Shown here: one piece after another, positions 33,304-42,254 of the stretch | Layout of the letters: the number at the start of each line of letters is the position of its first letter | Position numbering within the stretch: the first letter of the stretch is position 1 | Assembly: GCF_014647155.1 (NCBI RefSeq) | Contig: NZ_BMOQ01000002.1 | Coordinates: 248,001 to 312,000 of the forward strand | Length of the DNA stretch: 64,000 nt | Origin: Halarchaeum nitratireducens | Lineage (GTDB): Archaea > Halobacteriota > Halobacteria > Halobacteriales > Halobacteriaceae | Direction of reading: 5' to 3' | The notes under the pieces: generated by a model | The model's input: the letters and a program-made list of their open reading frames with translations, nothing else | Databases searched by the model: none | Told to the model about the DNA's origin: nothing | Translations under genes and position numbers: made by a program

Positions 33304-35529
33304 TCAGCGCGCGTCCGGCGTGTCCGGCACGACGAGCTCGATGGGGTGTGGGACGCCGTCGAAGGCGAGCGCGAGGAGCTGTTCGTGACAGGAGGCCCCG
33401 CTGGCGGCGACGCGACGGTCGGTCCCACGCCCGTCGTCGCCCGCGAACTGCTCGCGGAGGTCCGCGCCGACGTCCATCGAGAGCTCGTAGTACTCGGACT
33501 TGTAGCCGAACGAGCCCGCCATCCCGCAGCACTCGACGTCGCTCGTGACGACGTCGTGGCCGGCCCGCCGGAGGACGGCCTCGGTGTAGCCCGCGAGGCC
33601 GAGCGTCCGCTGCTGGCAGTGGCCGTGGTAGGCGACGTCGCCGCCGCCGGTAAGCGCGTCAGCGTCCGCGCCGTTCTCGAGGAGGCCGTAGACGTACTCC
33701 ATGCTCTCGTAGCTGTTCGCGGCGAGTCGTTCGTGGGTCGCGTCGTCGAGCAGTCTCGCGTACTCGTTGCGGAACATAGCGATGTCGGACGGCTCGACGA
33801 CGACGACGTCTCGGCCGGCGTCGAGCGCGGGCGCGAGCGCGTCCGACACCCGCTCGGCCTGCGTTCGCGCCGTCTCGATCATCCCCTGGCTGAGCGGCGC
33901 GCGCCCGCTCTCGTGGCAGGGCGCGAGCGTCACGTCGACGCCGAGGGCTTCGAGCGTCCGCACGGCCGCCTTCCCCCGTCCCGTGAGGACGTAGTTCGTG
34001 TAGGCGTCGGGGTAGAGGACGGCGTCGCGGTCGGCGCGTCCGGCGCTCGGCAGGGGGTCGCGGGCGGCGAACCAGTCGCGGAGCGTCTCGCGCTCGAACG
34101 ACGGGAGGTCGCGGCGCCGGTCGACGCCGAGCCAGCGGTCCATCGCCGCGCGAACGGGCGCGCGGTCGGCCAGCCAGTTCGAGAGGGGCGCGCTCGCGCT
34201 CCCGAGTCGCGCGAGCGTCCCGAAGTTCCCGAAGAGGCGCTTCTGGACGTCGACGCCGCCCGGGTCGTCGTCCGGCGTCAGCCCCTCGACGAGGTGGTCG
34301 AACGTCCCGGGGTCGTGTCCCCGGTTGCGGCGGTCGCGGACGACGGTGTTGATCCACGGGATGTCGATCTCGACCGGGCAGGCGTCGACGCAGCGCGAAC
34401 AGCCCGTGCAGAGGTCGTTGAAGTCGTCGGTCGCCGCCTCGCCGCGGATGCCGGCCTCCCAGCCGGTGGCGATGCCGCCGGTGTAGGTCTCGCCGCCGAA
34501 GGCGTGGCCACCGACGTGCTGGAAGTTCGCACACGAGTTGCCACAGGCCCCACAGCGGATGCAGTAGAGCGTCTCGCGGAGGTCGTCGTCCTCGCGCATG
34601 TCGAGGCGGCCGTTGTCGACGAGCACGAGGTGGAACGTCCGGTCGTCGGCGTCGCCGAGCGGTTCATCCGGCGCGTCGAAGTCGATGGTCGGCGAGTCGA
34701 CGGGCGGGGTAAGCAGGGAGAGGTACGTGGCGACGTCCTGTCCGCCCGCGGCCTTCGCGATGAGCTCGGCGAACGGCGGCAGATCGGCGGCGGACGGGAG
34801 CAGCTTCTCGACGCCGGCGACCGCGACATGCGTGTCCGGCGTGACGGCGCACTTGCGGGCGTTCCCCTCGTTCGTCACGAGCGCGATGCTCCCCGACTCG
34901 GCGAGCACGAAGTTCGCGCCCGTCACGCCGACGTCCGCGCGCTCGATGCGCTCGCCGACGTGATCGCGGGCGAAGCGCGTGAGGTCCTCGGCCGTCTCAA
35001 GGGGCACGTCGGGGTCGAAGACGTCGTTGAACAGCGCGGTGATCTCCGCGCGGGACTTGTGGATCGCGGGACCGACGAGGTGCGAGGGGGACTCGTCGGC
35101 GACCTGGACGACGAACTCGCCGAGGTCGGTCTCGTGGACGTCGATACCGGCCGCCTCAAGGGCGTCGTTCACGCCGATTTCCTCCGTGGTCATCGACTTC
35201 GACTTCACCACGGAGTCCGCGTCCGCGTCGGCGCAGACGCGCTCGATGTAGTCGTTCGCGTCCGCGGCGTCGTCCGCGACGTAGACCCGTCCGCCGTTCG
35301 CCGCGACGCGCTCGCGCACCCGCTCGACGAGCTCCGGGAGGCGCTCGATGGCCTCCTCCTTGATCGCGCGCGCCTCCGATCGGAGCGCGTCGATGTCCCC
35401 GCCGGCCGCGTTCGCCTCGTAGCGCACCCGGTTCAGGTGGGTGGTGTTCTTGTGAACGGCGTCGCCCTCCGTTTCGAGGAGGTCGCGGATGTGCGCGGCC
35501 GTGGCGGCGCGTGTCGACTCGTCTCTCAT
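33304..35529 (-). CDS. LutA-LutB fusion: LUD domain, 4Fe-4S and Cys-rich CCG protein
   Basis: A 741-residue fusion. Residues ~20-300 form a LutB-type LUD domain. Two [4Fe-4S] motifs follow: CIRCGACGNSC and CTGCSRCVDACP (~320-400). The C-terminal part (~440-735) is LutA-like and ends with VECCGMAGSFG, the CCG cysteine motif that binds clusters or quinone-linked partners. In bacteria LutA and LutB are separate subunits of L-lactate oxidation to pyruvate. Here they are one chain, with LutC encoded 1 bp upstream. The substrate could also be glycolate or another 2-hydroxyacid. Confidence 0.87.
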   Translation of the reverse strand: MRDESTRAATAAHIRDLLETEGDAVHKNTTHLNRVRYEANAAGGDIDALRSEARAIKEEAIERLPELVERVRERVAANGGRVYVADDAADANDYIERVCADADADSVVKSKSMTTEEIGVNDALEAAGIDVHETDLGEFVVQVADESPSHLVGPAIHKSRAEITALFNDVFDPDVPLETAEDLTRFARDHVGERIERADVGVTGANFVLAESGSIALVTNEGNARKCAVTPDTHVAVAGVEKLLPSAADLPPFAELIAKAAGGQDVATYLSLLTPPVDSPTIDFDAPDEPLGDADDRTFHLVLVDNGRLDMREDDDLRETLYCIRCGACGNSCANFQHVGGHAFGGETYTGGIATGWEAGIRGEAATDDFNDLCTGCSRCVDACPVEIDIPWINTVVRDRRNRGHDPGTFDHLVEGLTPDDDPGGVDVQKRLFGNFGTLARLGSASAPLSNWLADRAPVRAAMDRWLGVDRRRDLPSFERETLRDWFAARDPLPSAGRADRDAVLYPDAYTNYVLTGRGKAAVRTLEALGVDVTLAPCHESGRAPLSQGMIETARTQAERVSDALAPALDAGRDVVVVEPSDIAMFRNEYARLLDDATHERLAANSYESMEYVYGLLENGADADALTGGGDVAYHGHCQQRTLGLAGYTEAVLRRAGHDVVTSDVECCGMAGSFGYKSEYYELSMDVGADLREQFAGDDGRGTDRRVAASGASCHEQLLALAFDGVPHPIELVVPDTPDAR

Positions 35530-35530
35530 C

Positions 35531-36037
35531 TCAGCGGTCCTCCACGATCACGGCGTGGACGGTTCGGGGTCCGTGGACGCCGTGGACGAGTTCCCCCATG
35601 TCGGCGGTCGCGCTCGCGCCCGTGGCGAGGATCGCGCTCCCGCCCTCGGCGAGCGTCCCGTCCAGTCGGTCGAACGCGGCCGTGAAGTCCGCGTGGAGGT
35701 CGCTCGCGCGGAGGACGCCGACGTGGGTCGGCGGATAGAGGCTCACGGGCTCGGTCCCGTCCGCGTCGCTCCGGAGGACGAACGTTCCGTGTTCGACGAC
35801 GCCGGCCGCGACGGGCGTGACGCCGGTCCGTGCGGTCTTGAGGAGACGAGGGGTGGGCGGCAGGTCGACGACCGTCTCGTCCAGCGAGACGCCGTCGATG
35901 CCGAGCGGGACGCCGACGGCCGGCGTCTCGACGAGTCGGTCGAGCGCGTCGGCGACGTCGGCCGCGTCGACGCGGGTCGCCGCGACGCCGGCCGCATCGA
36001 GCGACGACTCGAAGCGGCGTAAGTCCCGTACTGTCAT
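35531..36037 (-). CDS. lutC: LutC-type LUD domain protein
   Basis: A 168-residue LUD protein with the C-terminal family block GGSAILATGASATADMGELVHGVHGPRTVHAVIVED. It is the third Lut subunit and probably partners the fused LutA-LutB encoded immediately downstream: its stop is separated from the next ATG by 1 bp. Start set at 36037 (MTVRDLRR); 36049 (MPSF...) is possible. Role: oxidation of L-lactate or a similar hydroxyacid at the membrane. Confidence 0.8.
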   Translation of the reverse strand: MTVRDLRRFESSLDAAGVAATRVDAADVADALDRLVETPAVGVPLGIDGVSLDETVVDLPPTPRLLKTARTGVTPVAAGVVEHGTFVLRSDADGTEPVSLYPPTHVGVLRASDLHADFTAAFDRLDGTLAEGGSAILATGASATADMGELVHGVHGPRTVHAVIVEDR

Positions 36038-36079
36038 AAACGATGGCACAAGTCCGTGCGGGTTAGCTCTGTCGGTCGC

Positions 36080-36586
36080 TCACCCCTCCGACATGACGGT
36101 CAGGACGGGCTGATCGGCGTCGAGGAGGATCGACTGCGTCGTGCTCCCGAAGAGCGCCTTCCCGACCGGCGTCCGCTTGCGACCGCCGATGACGAGGTAG
36201 CGGGCGTCGCGGCGGTCGGCCTCGGCGAGGATCTCCGCGACGGGGTCGCCGACGCGCCCCTGTATCACGACGTTCCGGTCGGCCGCGTCGTCGAACGTCC
36301 CCTCGACGACGTCACGCGCGACCCCGCGGGCGTGGCGCTCCGCGTCCTCGACCGTGTACTCCCCGCCGCGCCCGCCGCCGACCGCACCGTCACCGTCGCC
36401 GTACGACGCCGCGGACGCGAACGGCGCGCCGCCGCTCCCGGTCGAACCGCGGAACTCCTCGAAGACGTCCTGGGGCATCACGTGCAACACGACGTGTGGC
36501 TCCTCGAAGCGATCGGCCAACGTCTGGCCCTCGCGGACCGGGTTGCTCGGAATCGACTCGCCGTCGACCGCGGTGAGAACCGCCAT
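36080..36586 (-). CDS. Universal stress protein
   Basis: A 168-residue Usp. It has the strand VVLHVMPQDVF near residue 32 and a Gly/Asp-rich loop at 65-85. The ATP-type motif VIGGRKRTPVGKALFGSTTQSILLDADQPVLTV at the end carries the G-x2-x-(9)-GS/T pattern. The N-terminus MAVLTAVDGE is normal. It lies 42 bp upstream of the lutC start on the same strand and may be cotranscribed. A related Usp is encoded at 53357 with a very similar C-terminal block. Confidence 0.85.
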   Translation of the reverse strand: MAVLTAVDGESIPSNPVREGQTLADRFEEPHVVLHVMPQDVFEEFRGSTGSGGAPFASAASYGDGDGAVGGGRGGEYTVEDAERHARGVARDVVEGTFDDAADRNVVIQGRVGDPVAEILAEADRRDARYLVIGGRKRTPVGKALFGSTTQSILLDADQPVLTVMSEG

Positions 36587-36625
36587 GCCCGTTCTGCGGC
36601 CAGCAGGACCGTGAATCTTGCCCCC

Positions 36626-38251
36626 CTACGCGTCGCCGGCGGTCGAGTCGTCGGCGCGGGCGTCCGCGTCCCCGAACCGCTCGCGGAGCGCCCGCTTATC
36701 GAACTTCCCGGTCGTCGTCAGCGGGATCGACTCGCGGACGACGTACCGATCGGGGAGCCACCACGAGGGGAACGACGCCCGGAGGTGCGCGTCGAGCGCG
36801 TCCGTCTCCGGGAGATCGTCCCCGCGGGGCACGACGACCGCGAGCGGGCGTTCGCCCCACGTCTCGTCCGCGACCGGAACCACGGCGGCCTCGGCGACGT
36901 CCCCGTGCGCCATCAGTTCGTCCTCCAGTTCGATGCTGGAGATCCACTCGCCGCCCGAGTTGATCAGGTCGTCCGTGCGGTCGACGACGTCGACGTAGCC
37001 GTCGGCGTCCCACGTCGCCACGTCGCCCGTGCGCAGCCAGCCGTCGTCGGTGAGCGGCGACTCGACGTCGCGCGTCCGCGAGGCGTATCCCTCGGTCACC
37101 CACAGCCCGCGGACGTGGAGCTCGCCCATCGCCTCGCCGTCACGGGCGACCCGGATCCCGTCCTCGTCGACGACGCGCGCGGAGATGCCGGGAACCGGGC
37201 GGCCGTCCGTCGTCCGCGGCGCCGCGTCGTCGCCCGGACTCGGATCGAGCGGCGTGAGGAGGCCGAGCGGCGACGTCTCGGTCATCCCCCACCCCTGCTG
37301 GACCGTGACGTCGTGTGCGTCGTCGTAGCTCCGGACGAGCGACGGGGGGACGGACGCGCCGCCGACGACGAGGCGCTCCACGGGGTCGATGTCCGCCGCG
37401 GGCGTCTCGTCGAGGTATGCGGCGAGACGCCGCCAGACGGTCGGAACGCCGGCGGCGACCGTGACGCCCTCCTCGGCGAGCAGCGCGGCGAGCGGCCCGG
37501 GGTCCGTGTGCGGACCGGGGAGGACGAGGTCCGCGCCGGCGAACGCCGCCGCGTACGGGAACCCCCACGCGTTGACGTGGAACATCGGAACGACGGGGCA
37601 GACGGTGTCGCGCGCGCCGATCGCGTACGTGTCGACGTGCCCGTTCATCATCGTGTGGAGGGCGAGCGCGCGGTGGGTGTACGTCACGCCCTTCGGTCGA
37701 CCGGTCGTCCCCGTCGTGTAGCAGAGCCCACACTCCCGATCCTCCGCGAGCGCCGGCCAGTCGTAGTCGGGCGACCCGGCCGCGAGCAGGTCTTCGTACG
37801 CCACGACGGGGTCGAGCGTCGTCTCGGGAACCGTCTCGGCGAGGACGACGTACCGCTCGACGGTGTCGAGGTCGTCCGCGACCGCCTCGACGCGATCGAG
37901 AAACGCGGGGTCGACGAACAGCACCTCGTCGCCAGCGTCCCGGATCGTCTCGACGAGGTCCGTTTCGGGGAGTCGAACGTTACCCATGTGGAGGCTCCGC
38001 CCGGAGCAGGCGGGCGCGAAGTAGAGCTCGAAGTGCCGGTAGTGGTTGCGCGCGAGGGTGCCGACGCGGGCGTCCGAACCGACGCCGAGGTCGTCGAGCG
38101 CGCCCGCGAGGCGGGCGATCCGGTCCGCGGCGTCGCCGTAGGTGTAGCGGTGGCGGCTCCCGTCCGGACGAGCGGTCACGACAGCCCGATCGGCGAACAG
38201 CGTGTCCGCGCGGTCGAGGACGTCTATGAGCGTGAAGTCGCGCTGCAGCAT
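36626..38251 (-). CDS. AMP-dependent acyl-CoA synthetase/ligase
   Basis: A 541-residue ANL-family ligase that activates a carboxylic acid to its CoA ester with ATP. AMP-binding motif CYTTGTTGRPKGVTYTHR (~residues 178-195), HVNAWGFPYA, GWGMTE near 320 and the C-terminal GWLRTGDVATWDADGYV with the lysine of TTGKFDKRAL. The pattern matches medium/long-chain fatty-acid-CoA ligases (AlkK-like). Start at 38251 (MLQRDFTL) gives the family length. It might activate aromatic or fatty acids; the catabolic setting fits either. Confidence 0.87.
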   Translation of the reverse strand: MLQRDFTLIDVLDRADTLFADRAVVTARPDGSRHRYTYGDAADRIARLAGALDDLGVGSDARVGTLARNHYRHFELYFAPACSGRSLHMGNVRLPETDLVETIRDAGDEVLFVDPAFLDRVEAVADDLDTVERYVVLAETVPETTLDPVVAYEDLLAAGSPDYDWPALAEDRECGLCYTTGTTGRPKGVTYTHRALALHTMMNGHVDTYAIGARDTVCPVVPMFHVNAWGFPYAAAFAGADLVLPGPHTDPGPLAALLAEEGVTVAAGVPTVWRRLAAYLDETPAADIDPVERLVVGGASVPPSLVRSYDDAHDVTVQQGWGMTETSPLGLLTPLDPSPGDDAAPRTTDGRPVPGISARVVDEDGIRVARDGEAMGELHVRGLWVTEGYASRTRDVESPLTDDGWLRTGDVATWDADGYVDVVDRTDDLINSGGEWISSIELEDELMAHGDVAEAAVVPVADETWGERPLAVVVPRGDDLPETDALDAHLRASFPSWWLPDRYVVRESIPLTTTGKFDKRALRERFGDADARADDSTAGDA

Positions 38252-38343
38252 GGCCGAGACGACCGCGCGAGCCGCCCTAAAGGTTTGGAGCGTCGGGTGG
38301 GGATCTCGGGCGGTCGGGCCGGGATCTCCGGTACGGTATCGTA

Positions 38344-39282
38344 TCAGTCGGTACGTGCGCGCTCGGCGCGTTCGCGGGCCTCGGCGACGGACGCGCCGTC
38401 GCGGATGAGCGCCGACGCGAACAGCTCGCCCGCCTTGTACGACGAGCGGACCATCGGGCCGCTCGCGCAGTAGAGGAAGTCGAGTTCCTCCTCCGCGACG
38501 GCCTTCCACGTCTCGAACTTGTGGGGGTGGACGTAGGTCTCGACGTCGAGGTGGCTCGGAGAGGGCTGGAGGTACTGGCCGAACGTGACGACGTCGACGC
38601 CGGCGTCGCGGAGGTCGACGAGCGTCTCGTACACCTCGTGGTCGCGTTCGCCGACGCCGAGCATGAGAGACGTCTTCGTGTAGACGTCCGACTCGCGCTC
38701 GACCTGCCGGAGGACGGAGAGGGACTGCGCGTAGCCCGCGCGGGGGTCGCGGACCGGGCGCTGGAGGCGCTCGACGGTCTCGACGTTGTGCGCGATCACG
38801 TCCGGGCCGGCGTCGACGATCCGGCCGACGAGCGCTTCCTCGCCCCGGAAATCGGGAATGAGCGTCTCGACGAGGACGGAGGGGTCGCGGCGCTTGATCT
38901 CGCGGACGGTCCGCGCGAAGTGCGCCGCGCCCTGATCGTCGAGGTCGTCGCGGTCGACGGACGTGAGGACGACGTAGTCGAGACCGATCTCCGCGACGGC
39001 GGCGGCGACCTCGGCGGGTTCGTCGGGATCGAGCGGCTCCATGCCGCCCGTGGCGACGTCGCAGAAGTTACAGCCGCGCGAGCAGCGACGCCCCATCAGC
39101 ATGAACGTCGCCGTCCCCGGGCCGTCGCGGCCGCTCCAGCACTCGCTGCGGTTCGGACAGCTGGCCTCCTCGCAGACCGTGGTGATGTCGTGATCGTCGA
39201 GGACGCCCTCGATCTCCGCGAACCGCTCGCCGCCGGGCGGACGGATCCGTAGCCAATCCGGCTTCCGCGCGCGAGACTCCAT
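38344..39282 (-). CDS. lipA: Lipoyl synthase
   Basis: A 312-residue radical-SAM enzyme that inserts two sulfurs into octanoyl groups on E2 or GcvH. Both clusters are visible: auxiliary Cys37, Cys42 and Cys48 (C-x4-C-x5-C), and the radical SAM motif C67-x3-C71-x2-C74. The C-terminal RSSYKAGE block is standard. Start at 39282 (MESRARKPDW); the upstream MFGGG start is less typical. It lies 45 bp downstream of the lplA gene, so the two lipoate genes likely form an operon serving the E2 at 24132. Confidence 0.93.
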   Translation of the reverse strand: MESRARKPDWLRIRPPGGERFAEIEGVLDDHDITTVCEEASCPNRSECWSGRDGPGTATFMLMGRRCSRGCNFCDVATGGMEPLDPDEPAEVAAAVAEIGLDYVVLTSVDRDDLDDQGAAHFARTVREIKRRDPSVLVETLIPDFRGEEALVGRIVDAGPDVIAHNVETVERLQRPVRDPRAGYAQSLSVLRQVERESDVYTKTSLMLGVGERDHEVYETLVDLRDAGVDVVTFGQYLQPSPSHLDVETYVHPHKFETWKAVAEEELDFLYCASGPMVRSSYKAGELFASALIRDGASVAEARERAERARTD

Positions 39283-39327
39283 GCCTCCACCGAACACGGA
39301 GAGTTACTAATACCTGTCTCCGTTCGA

Positions 39328-40152
39328 TCACCCCTCGCGGTGGCGCACCCACGATTCGGCGCCGTACTTCGCGTCGGCGAGCGCGCGCGCCCGGTCGAGT
39401 TCGGCCGCGGTCCACGACCCCTCGTCGGCGTCCGCCCACGACGCGAGCGACGACAGCAGGGCGTCCACGGCGTCCCCGCGCGTGACGTCCGCGTAGTCGT
39501 CGATCGCGCCGACGCGCTCGCGGAACGCGTCGGGGTCGAGGGCCGCGTCGAAGCAGTCGCAGTGGCGCTCCGCGCGTCGCGTGAACGAGATGGAGCCGTG
39601 CTGGACGACGGCGTCGAGCGGCCGGTACTGCGCGTTTCCGCTGAGCTTCCGCCCGTCGGGGCCGACGACGTCGTGGGCGGGGTTGAGCCCGCGGAGGTAG
39701 CAGGCGGGGTCGTAGATCGCGTCCCGGGACTCCCCGACGAAGTCGGCGTCGACGCCGAGGTCCGAGAGCGCGTCGAAGATCGGCCCGCAGATGTCGCGGT
39801 AGCTCTCCAAGAGGTCGCTGGCGACGGCGTCGCTCGGCGCGACGACGCTGTACGAGATGTCGCCGACGGCGTCGTGATAGATGCCGCCGCCGCCCGTCTG
39901 GCGGCGCGTCACGTCGATCCCGGCGCGCCGACAGGACGCCCAGTCCACGCTCGCCGCGTCCTGCGCGACGCCGAGGGAGAGGGTGTCCGGCCACCGGTAG
40001 ACGCGGACGGTCGCCGGACCGCCCTCGACGGCCGTCTCGGCCGCCACCTCCTCCAGCGCCATCGTGAGCGGCCCGGAGCGGCGCTCCTCGCCGATCACCC
40101 GCCACTGCGGGCCGTCACCGTCACCGTCGCCGCCGTCGCTACCGTCGCTCAT
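39328..40152 (-). CDS. lplA: Lipoate-protein ligase A family protein
   Basis: A 274-residue biotin/lipoate ligase-fold protein. Conserved blocks are RRQTGGGGIYHDAVGDISYSVV (residues ~79-100) and DGRKLSGNAQYR (~165-176), whose Lys attacks the acyl-adenylate. It attaches octanoate or lipoate to the Lys of E2. First gene of the lplA-lipA pair. Start at 40152 (MSDGSDGGDG). The Gly/Asp repeat at the N-terminus is low complexity and probably unstructured. Confidence 0.88.
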   Translation of the reverse strand: MSDGSDGGDGDGDGPQWRVIGEERRSGPLTMALEEVAAETAVEGGPATVRVYRWPDTLSLGVAQDAASVDWASCRRAGIDVTRRQTGGGGIYHDAVGDISYSVVAPSDAVASDLLESYRDICGPIFDALSDLGVDADFVGESRDAIYDPACYLRGLNPAHDVVGPDGRKLSGNAQYRPLDAVVQHGSISFTRRAERHCDCFDAALDPDAFRERVGAIDDYADVTRGDAVDALLSSLASWADADEGSWTAAELDRARALADAKYGAESWVRHREG

Positions 40153-40690
40153 ACGGACCCGTACGCGGCCGGCCGCATAAACGTTGGACCACCGACGCAC
40201 CGCGGGGCGGGCCGTCCGCGAGCGACGACGCGAGCGCCTGCGAGGCGCCGGTCGAATACGGTAGTACATATAGTTACTAATCTAAGAAAATTACAGATAT
40301 AGTTGATGAAAATGAGATAGTCGAGGAGAGTGAGTTCGACACCACAGTCAGTCGTCGAGAGCGCGGAGCGCCGGAGAGCGGGATCGGTTCTCGAAGAACC
40401 GCGATCCGGAATGAGTCGTTTCACGGTCCGACACGAGGTGAGAGCCCCCGTCACCGCGATCGTCAATCGGGTCGGGAGGCCGAGGTTGACCCGACGCGGC
40501 CAGTCCGATCGACGTGGCACGAGCTCGTGAGATAAATCGAATACACACATCACGATACATTTCGATAAATCGACTGCTCTCTCATCGCACCGGGCCGGTC
40601 GTACGATTCCACGATTCGAGAAACGACATGATCGATCGACCACGAGTGGGATAGGTTTATACTGGGGAAACCATATTCTCACGATAGTCC
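40153..40690. promoter_or_regulatory. Intergenic region with promoter of the liv operon
   Basis: About 540 bp, AT-richer than both neighbours, with no ORF of coding character. A TATA box TTTATA (40656-40661) sits 30 bp upstream of the livG ATG, which suits a leaderless transcript. It is enclosed by GGTTT (40654-40658) and AAACC (40668-40672), a 5-bp inverted repeat. The left half holds AT stretches that may be the lplA promoter. No RNA gene seen. Confidence 0.45.
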
Positions 40691-41437
40691 ATGTCATTGT
40701 TGAACTGTAGTGGAGTCACAAAGCGATTCGGCGGGATCGTCGCGCTCGACGACGTCTCGTTCGAGATCGAGCAGGGGGAGACCGTCGGACTGATCGGTCC
40801 GAACGGGGCCGGGAAGTCCACGCTGTTCAAGGTGATCACCGGGTCGCACGCGCCGACGGAGGGGAGCGTCCGCTACGACGGGACGGACATCACGGGGTGG
40901 ACGCCCCACGACATCTGCCACGAGGGGCTCGTGAAGACCCACCAGATCGTCCGCCCGTTCGAGAACCTCTCGATCCTCCAGAACGTCGAGGTCGGTGCCG
41001 AGTTCGGCGGTCGACGCCCGGAGCACGTCGAGGAACGGGCGTACGAGGCACTGGAGTTCGTCGGCCTCGCCGAGCGCGCCCACGAGACGCCGACCGAACT
41101 CAGCGTCGGCGCGCTCAAACGCCTCGAAATCGCGCGCGTGCTCGCAACCGACCCCGGCATCCTCCTCTTCGACGAGGTGGCGGGCGGCCTCGACCCCGAG
41201 GAGACCGAGGAGATCGTTTCCCTCATCGGCGACATCAAGGAGCGCGGTAAGACGGTGTTCCTCATCGACCACGTGATGCGGGCGCTGATGAACGTCAGCG
41301 AGCGCGTATTCGTCCTCAACAACGGCGAGTTCATCGCCAAGGGGACGCCGACGGAGATCCAGAGCGACGAACAGGTGATCGAGGCCTACCTCGGGACGAG
41401 CGCGGGGCGCGAGGGCCCGGCGCGGGGCGAGGCGTAG
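40691..41437 (+). CDS. livG: Branched-chain/aromatic ABC importer ATPase LivG
   Basis: A 248-residue ATPase of the LivG branch. Walker A GPNGAGKST (about residues 37-45), signature LSVGALKRLEIARVLA, Walker B LLFDEVAGGLDPEE. First gene of livG-livF-livH-livM. The signature Leu-Ser-Val-Gly is typical of LivG. The adjoining meta-cleavage genes suggest import of aromatic or related acids rather than leucine; HAAT-type importers do both. Expressed from the 40656 TATA box, probably leaderless. Confidence 0.9.
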   Translation: MSLLNCSGVTKRFGGIVALDDVSFEIEQGETVGLIGPNGAGKSTLFKVITGSHAPTEGSVRYDGTDITGWTPHDICHEGLVKTHQIVRPFENLSILQNVEVGAEFGGRRPEHVEERAYEALEFVGLAERAHETPTELSVGALKRLEIARVLATDPGILLFDEVAGGLDPEETEEIVSLIGDIKERGKTVFLIDHVMRALMNVSERVFVLNNGEFIAKGTPTEIQSDEQVIEAYLGTSAGREGPARGEA

Positions 41438-42142
41438 ATGGCCCTTCTCGACGTCACGGACCTCGACGTGGCGTACGGCGACATCCACGTCATCTGGGAC
41501 GTGGACTTCTCCGTCGACGCCGGGGAGACGGTCGCGCTCCTCGGCGCGAACGGTGCGGGGAAGACGACGATCCTGAAGACCATCTGCGGCGTGCTCTCGC
41601 CACTCGACGGCGACATCGTCTACGGGGGCGAGTCGATCACCGAGATCGCCCCCGAGGAGGCCGTCAGACGGGGGATCGCGCACGTCCCCGAGGGCCGCGA
41701 GATCTTCGCCGACAGCACGGTCAAACGAAACCTCGAACTCGGGGCGTACACGAACCGCGGGGCGATGGGGGAGAACCTCGAACGGGTCTACGAGATCTTC
41801 CCGCGACTCGAAGAGCGCGCGGGCCAGCGCGCCGGGACGCTCAGCGGGGGCGAACAGCAGATGCTCGCCATCGGGCGCGGGCTGATGAGCGAGCCCGACC
41901 TCCTCCTCCTCGACGAGGCGAGTCTCGGGCTCGCCCCCGTGCTCGTCGACGACGTCTTCGAGGCCATCCAGCGGATCAACGAGCAGGGGACGACCGTCTT
42001 CCTCGTCGAGCAGGACATCCACAACGCGCTGCGCGTCGCCGACCGGGGGTACGTCCTCAAGAGCGGCCGGATCGAGCTCTCCGGGAGCGCCGAGGAGCTC
42101 GCGGGCGACGAGCGCGTCGAGGCCTCCTATCTTGGTGAGTAG
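41438..42142 (+). CDS. livF: Branched-chain/aromatic ABC importer ATPase LivF
   Basis: A 234-residue ATPase with Walker A GANGAGKTT, Walker B LLLLDEASLGLAP and the signature LSGGEQQMLAIGRGLM. Its ATG directly follows the livG TAG. It forms the heterodimeric nucleotide-binding pair with LivG. GLAP after Walker B is a LivF hallmark. Confidence 0.9.
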   Translation: MALLDVTDLDVAYGDIHVIWDVDFSVDAGETVALLGANGAGKTTILKTICGVLSPLDGDIVYGGESITEIAPEEAVRRGIAHVPEGREIFADSTVKRNLELGAYTNRGAMGENLERVYEIFPRLEERAGQRAGTLSGGEQQMLAIGRGLMSEPDLLLLDEASLGLAPVLVDDVFEAIQRINEQGTTVFLVEQDIHNALRVADRGYVLKSGRIELSGSAEELAGDERVEASYLGE

Positions 42143-42254
42143 TACGTGAACCCACCATACGCACCGCGAACATCGCCGGAACCCACGTCCGCGACCGCGG
42201 ACCGCCCGCAGTACCGCCGACTCACCACGCAGACCGACACCACCCAACGAACTC

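Noticed and set aside
36056-38473. 805-residue + strand ORF opposite the Usp and acyl-CoA ligase genes
   Set aside because: Shadow frame of high-GC genes; the ligase motifs are on the minus strand.
40149-40697. Possible minus-strand gene in the liv upstream region
   Set aside because: No domain, odd composition, and it covers a promoter; treated as intergenic.
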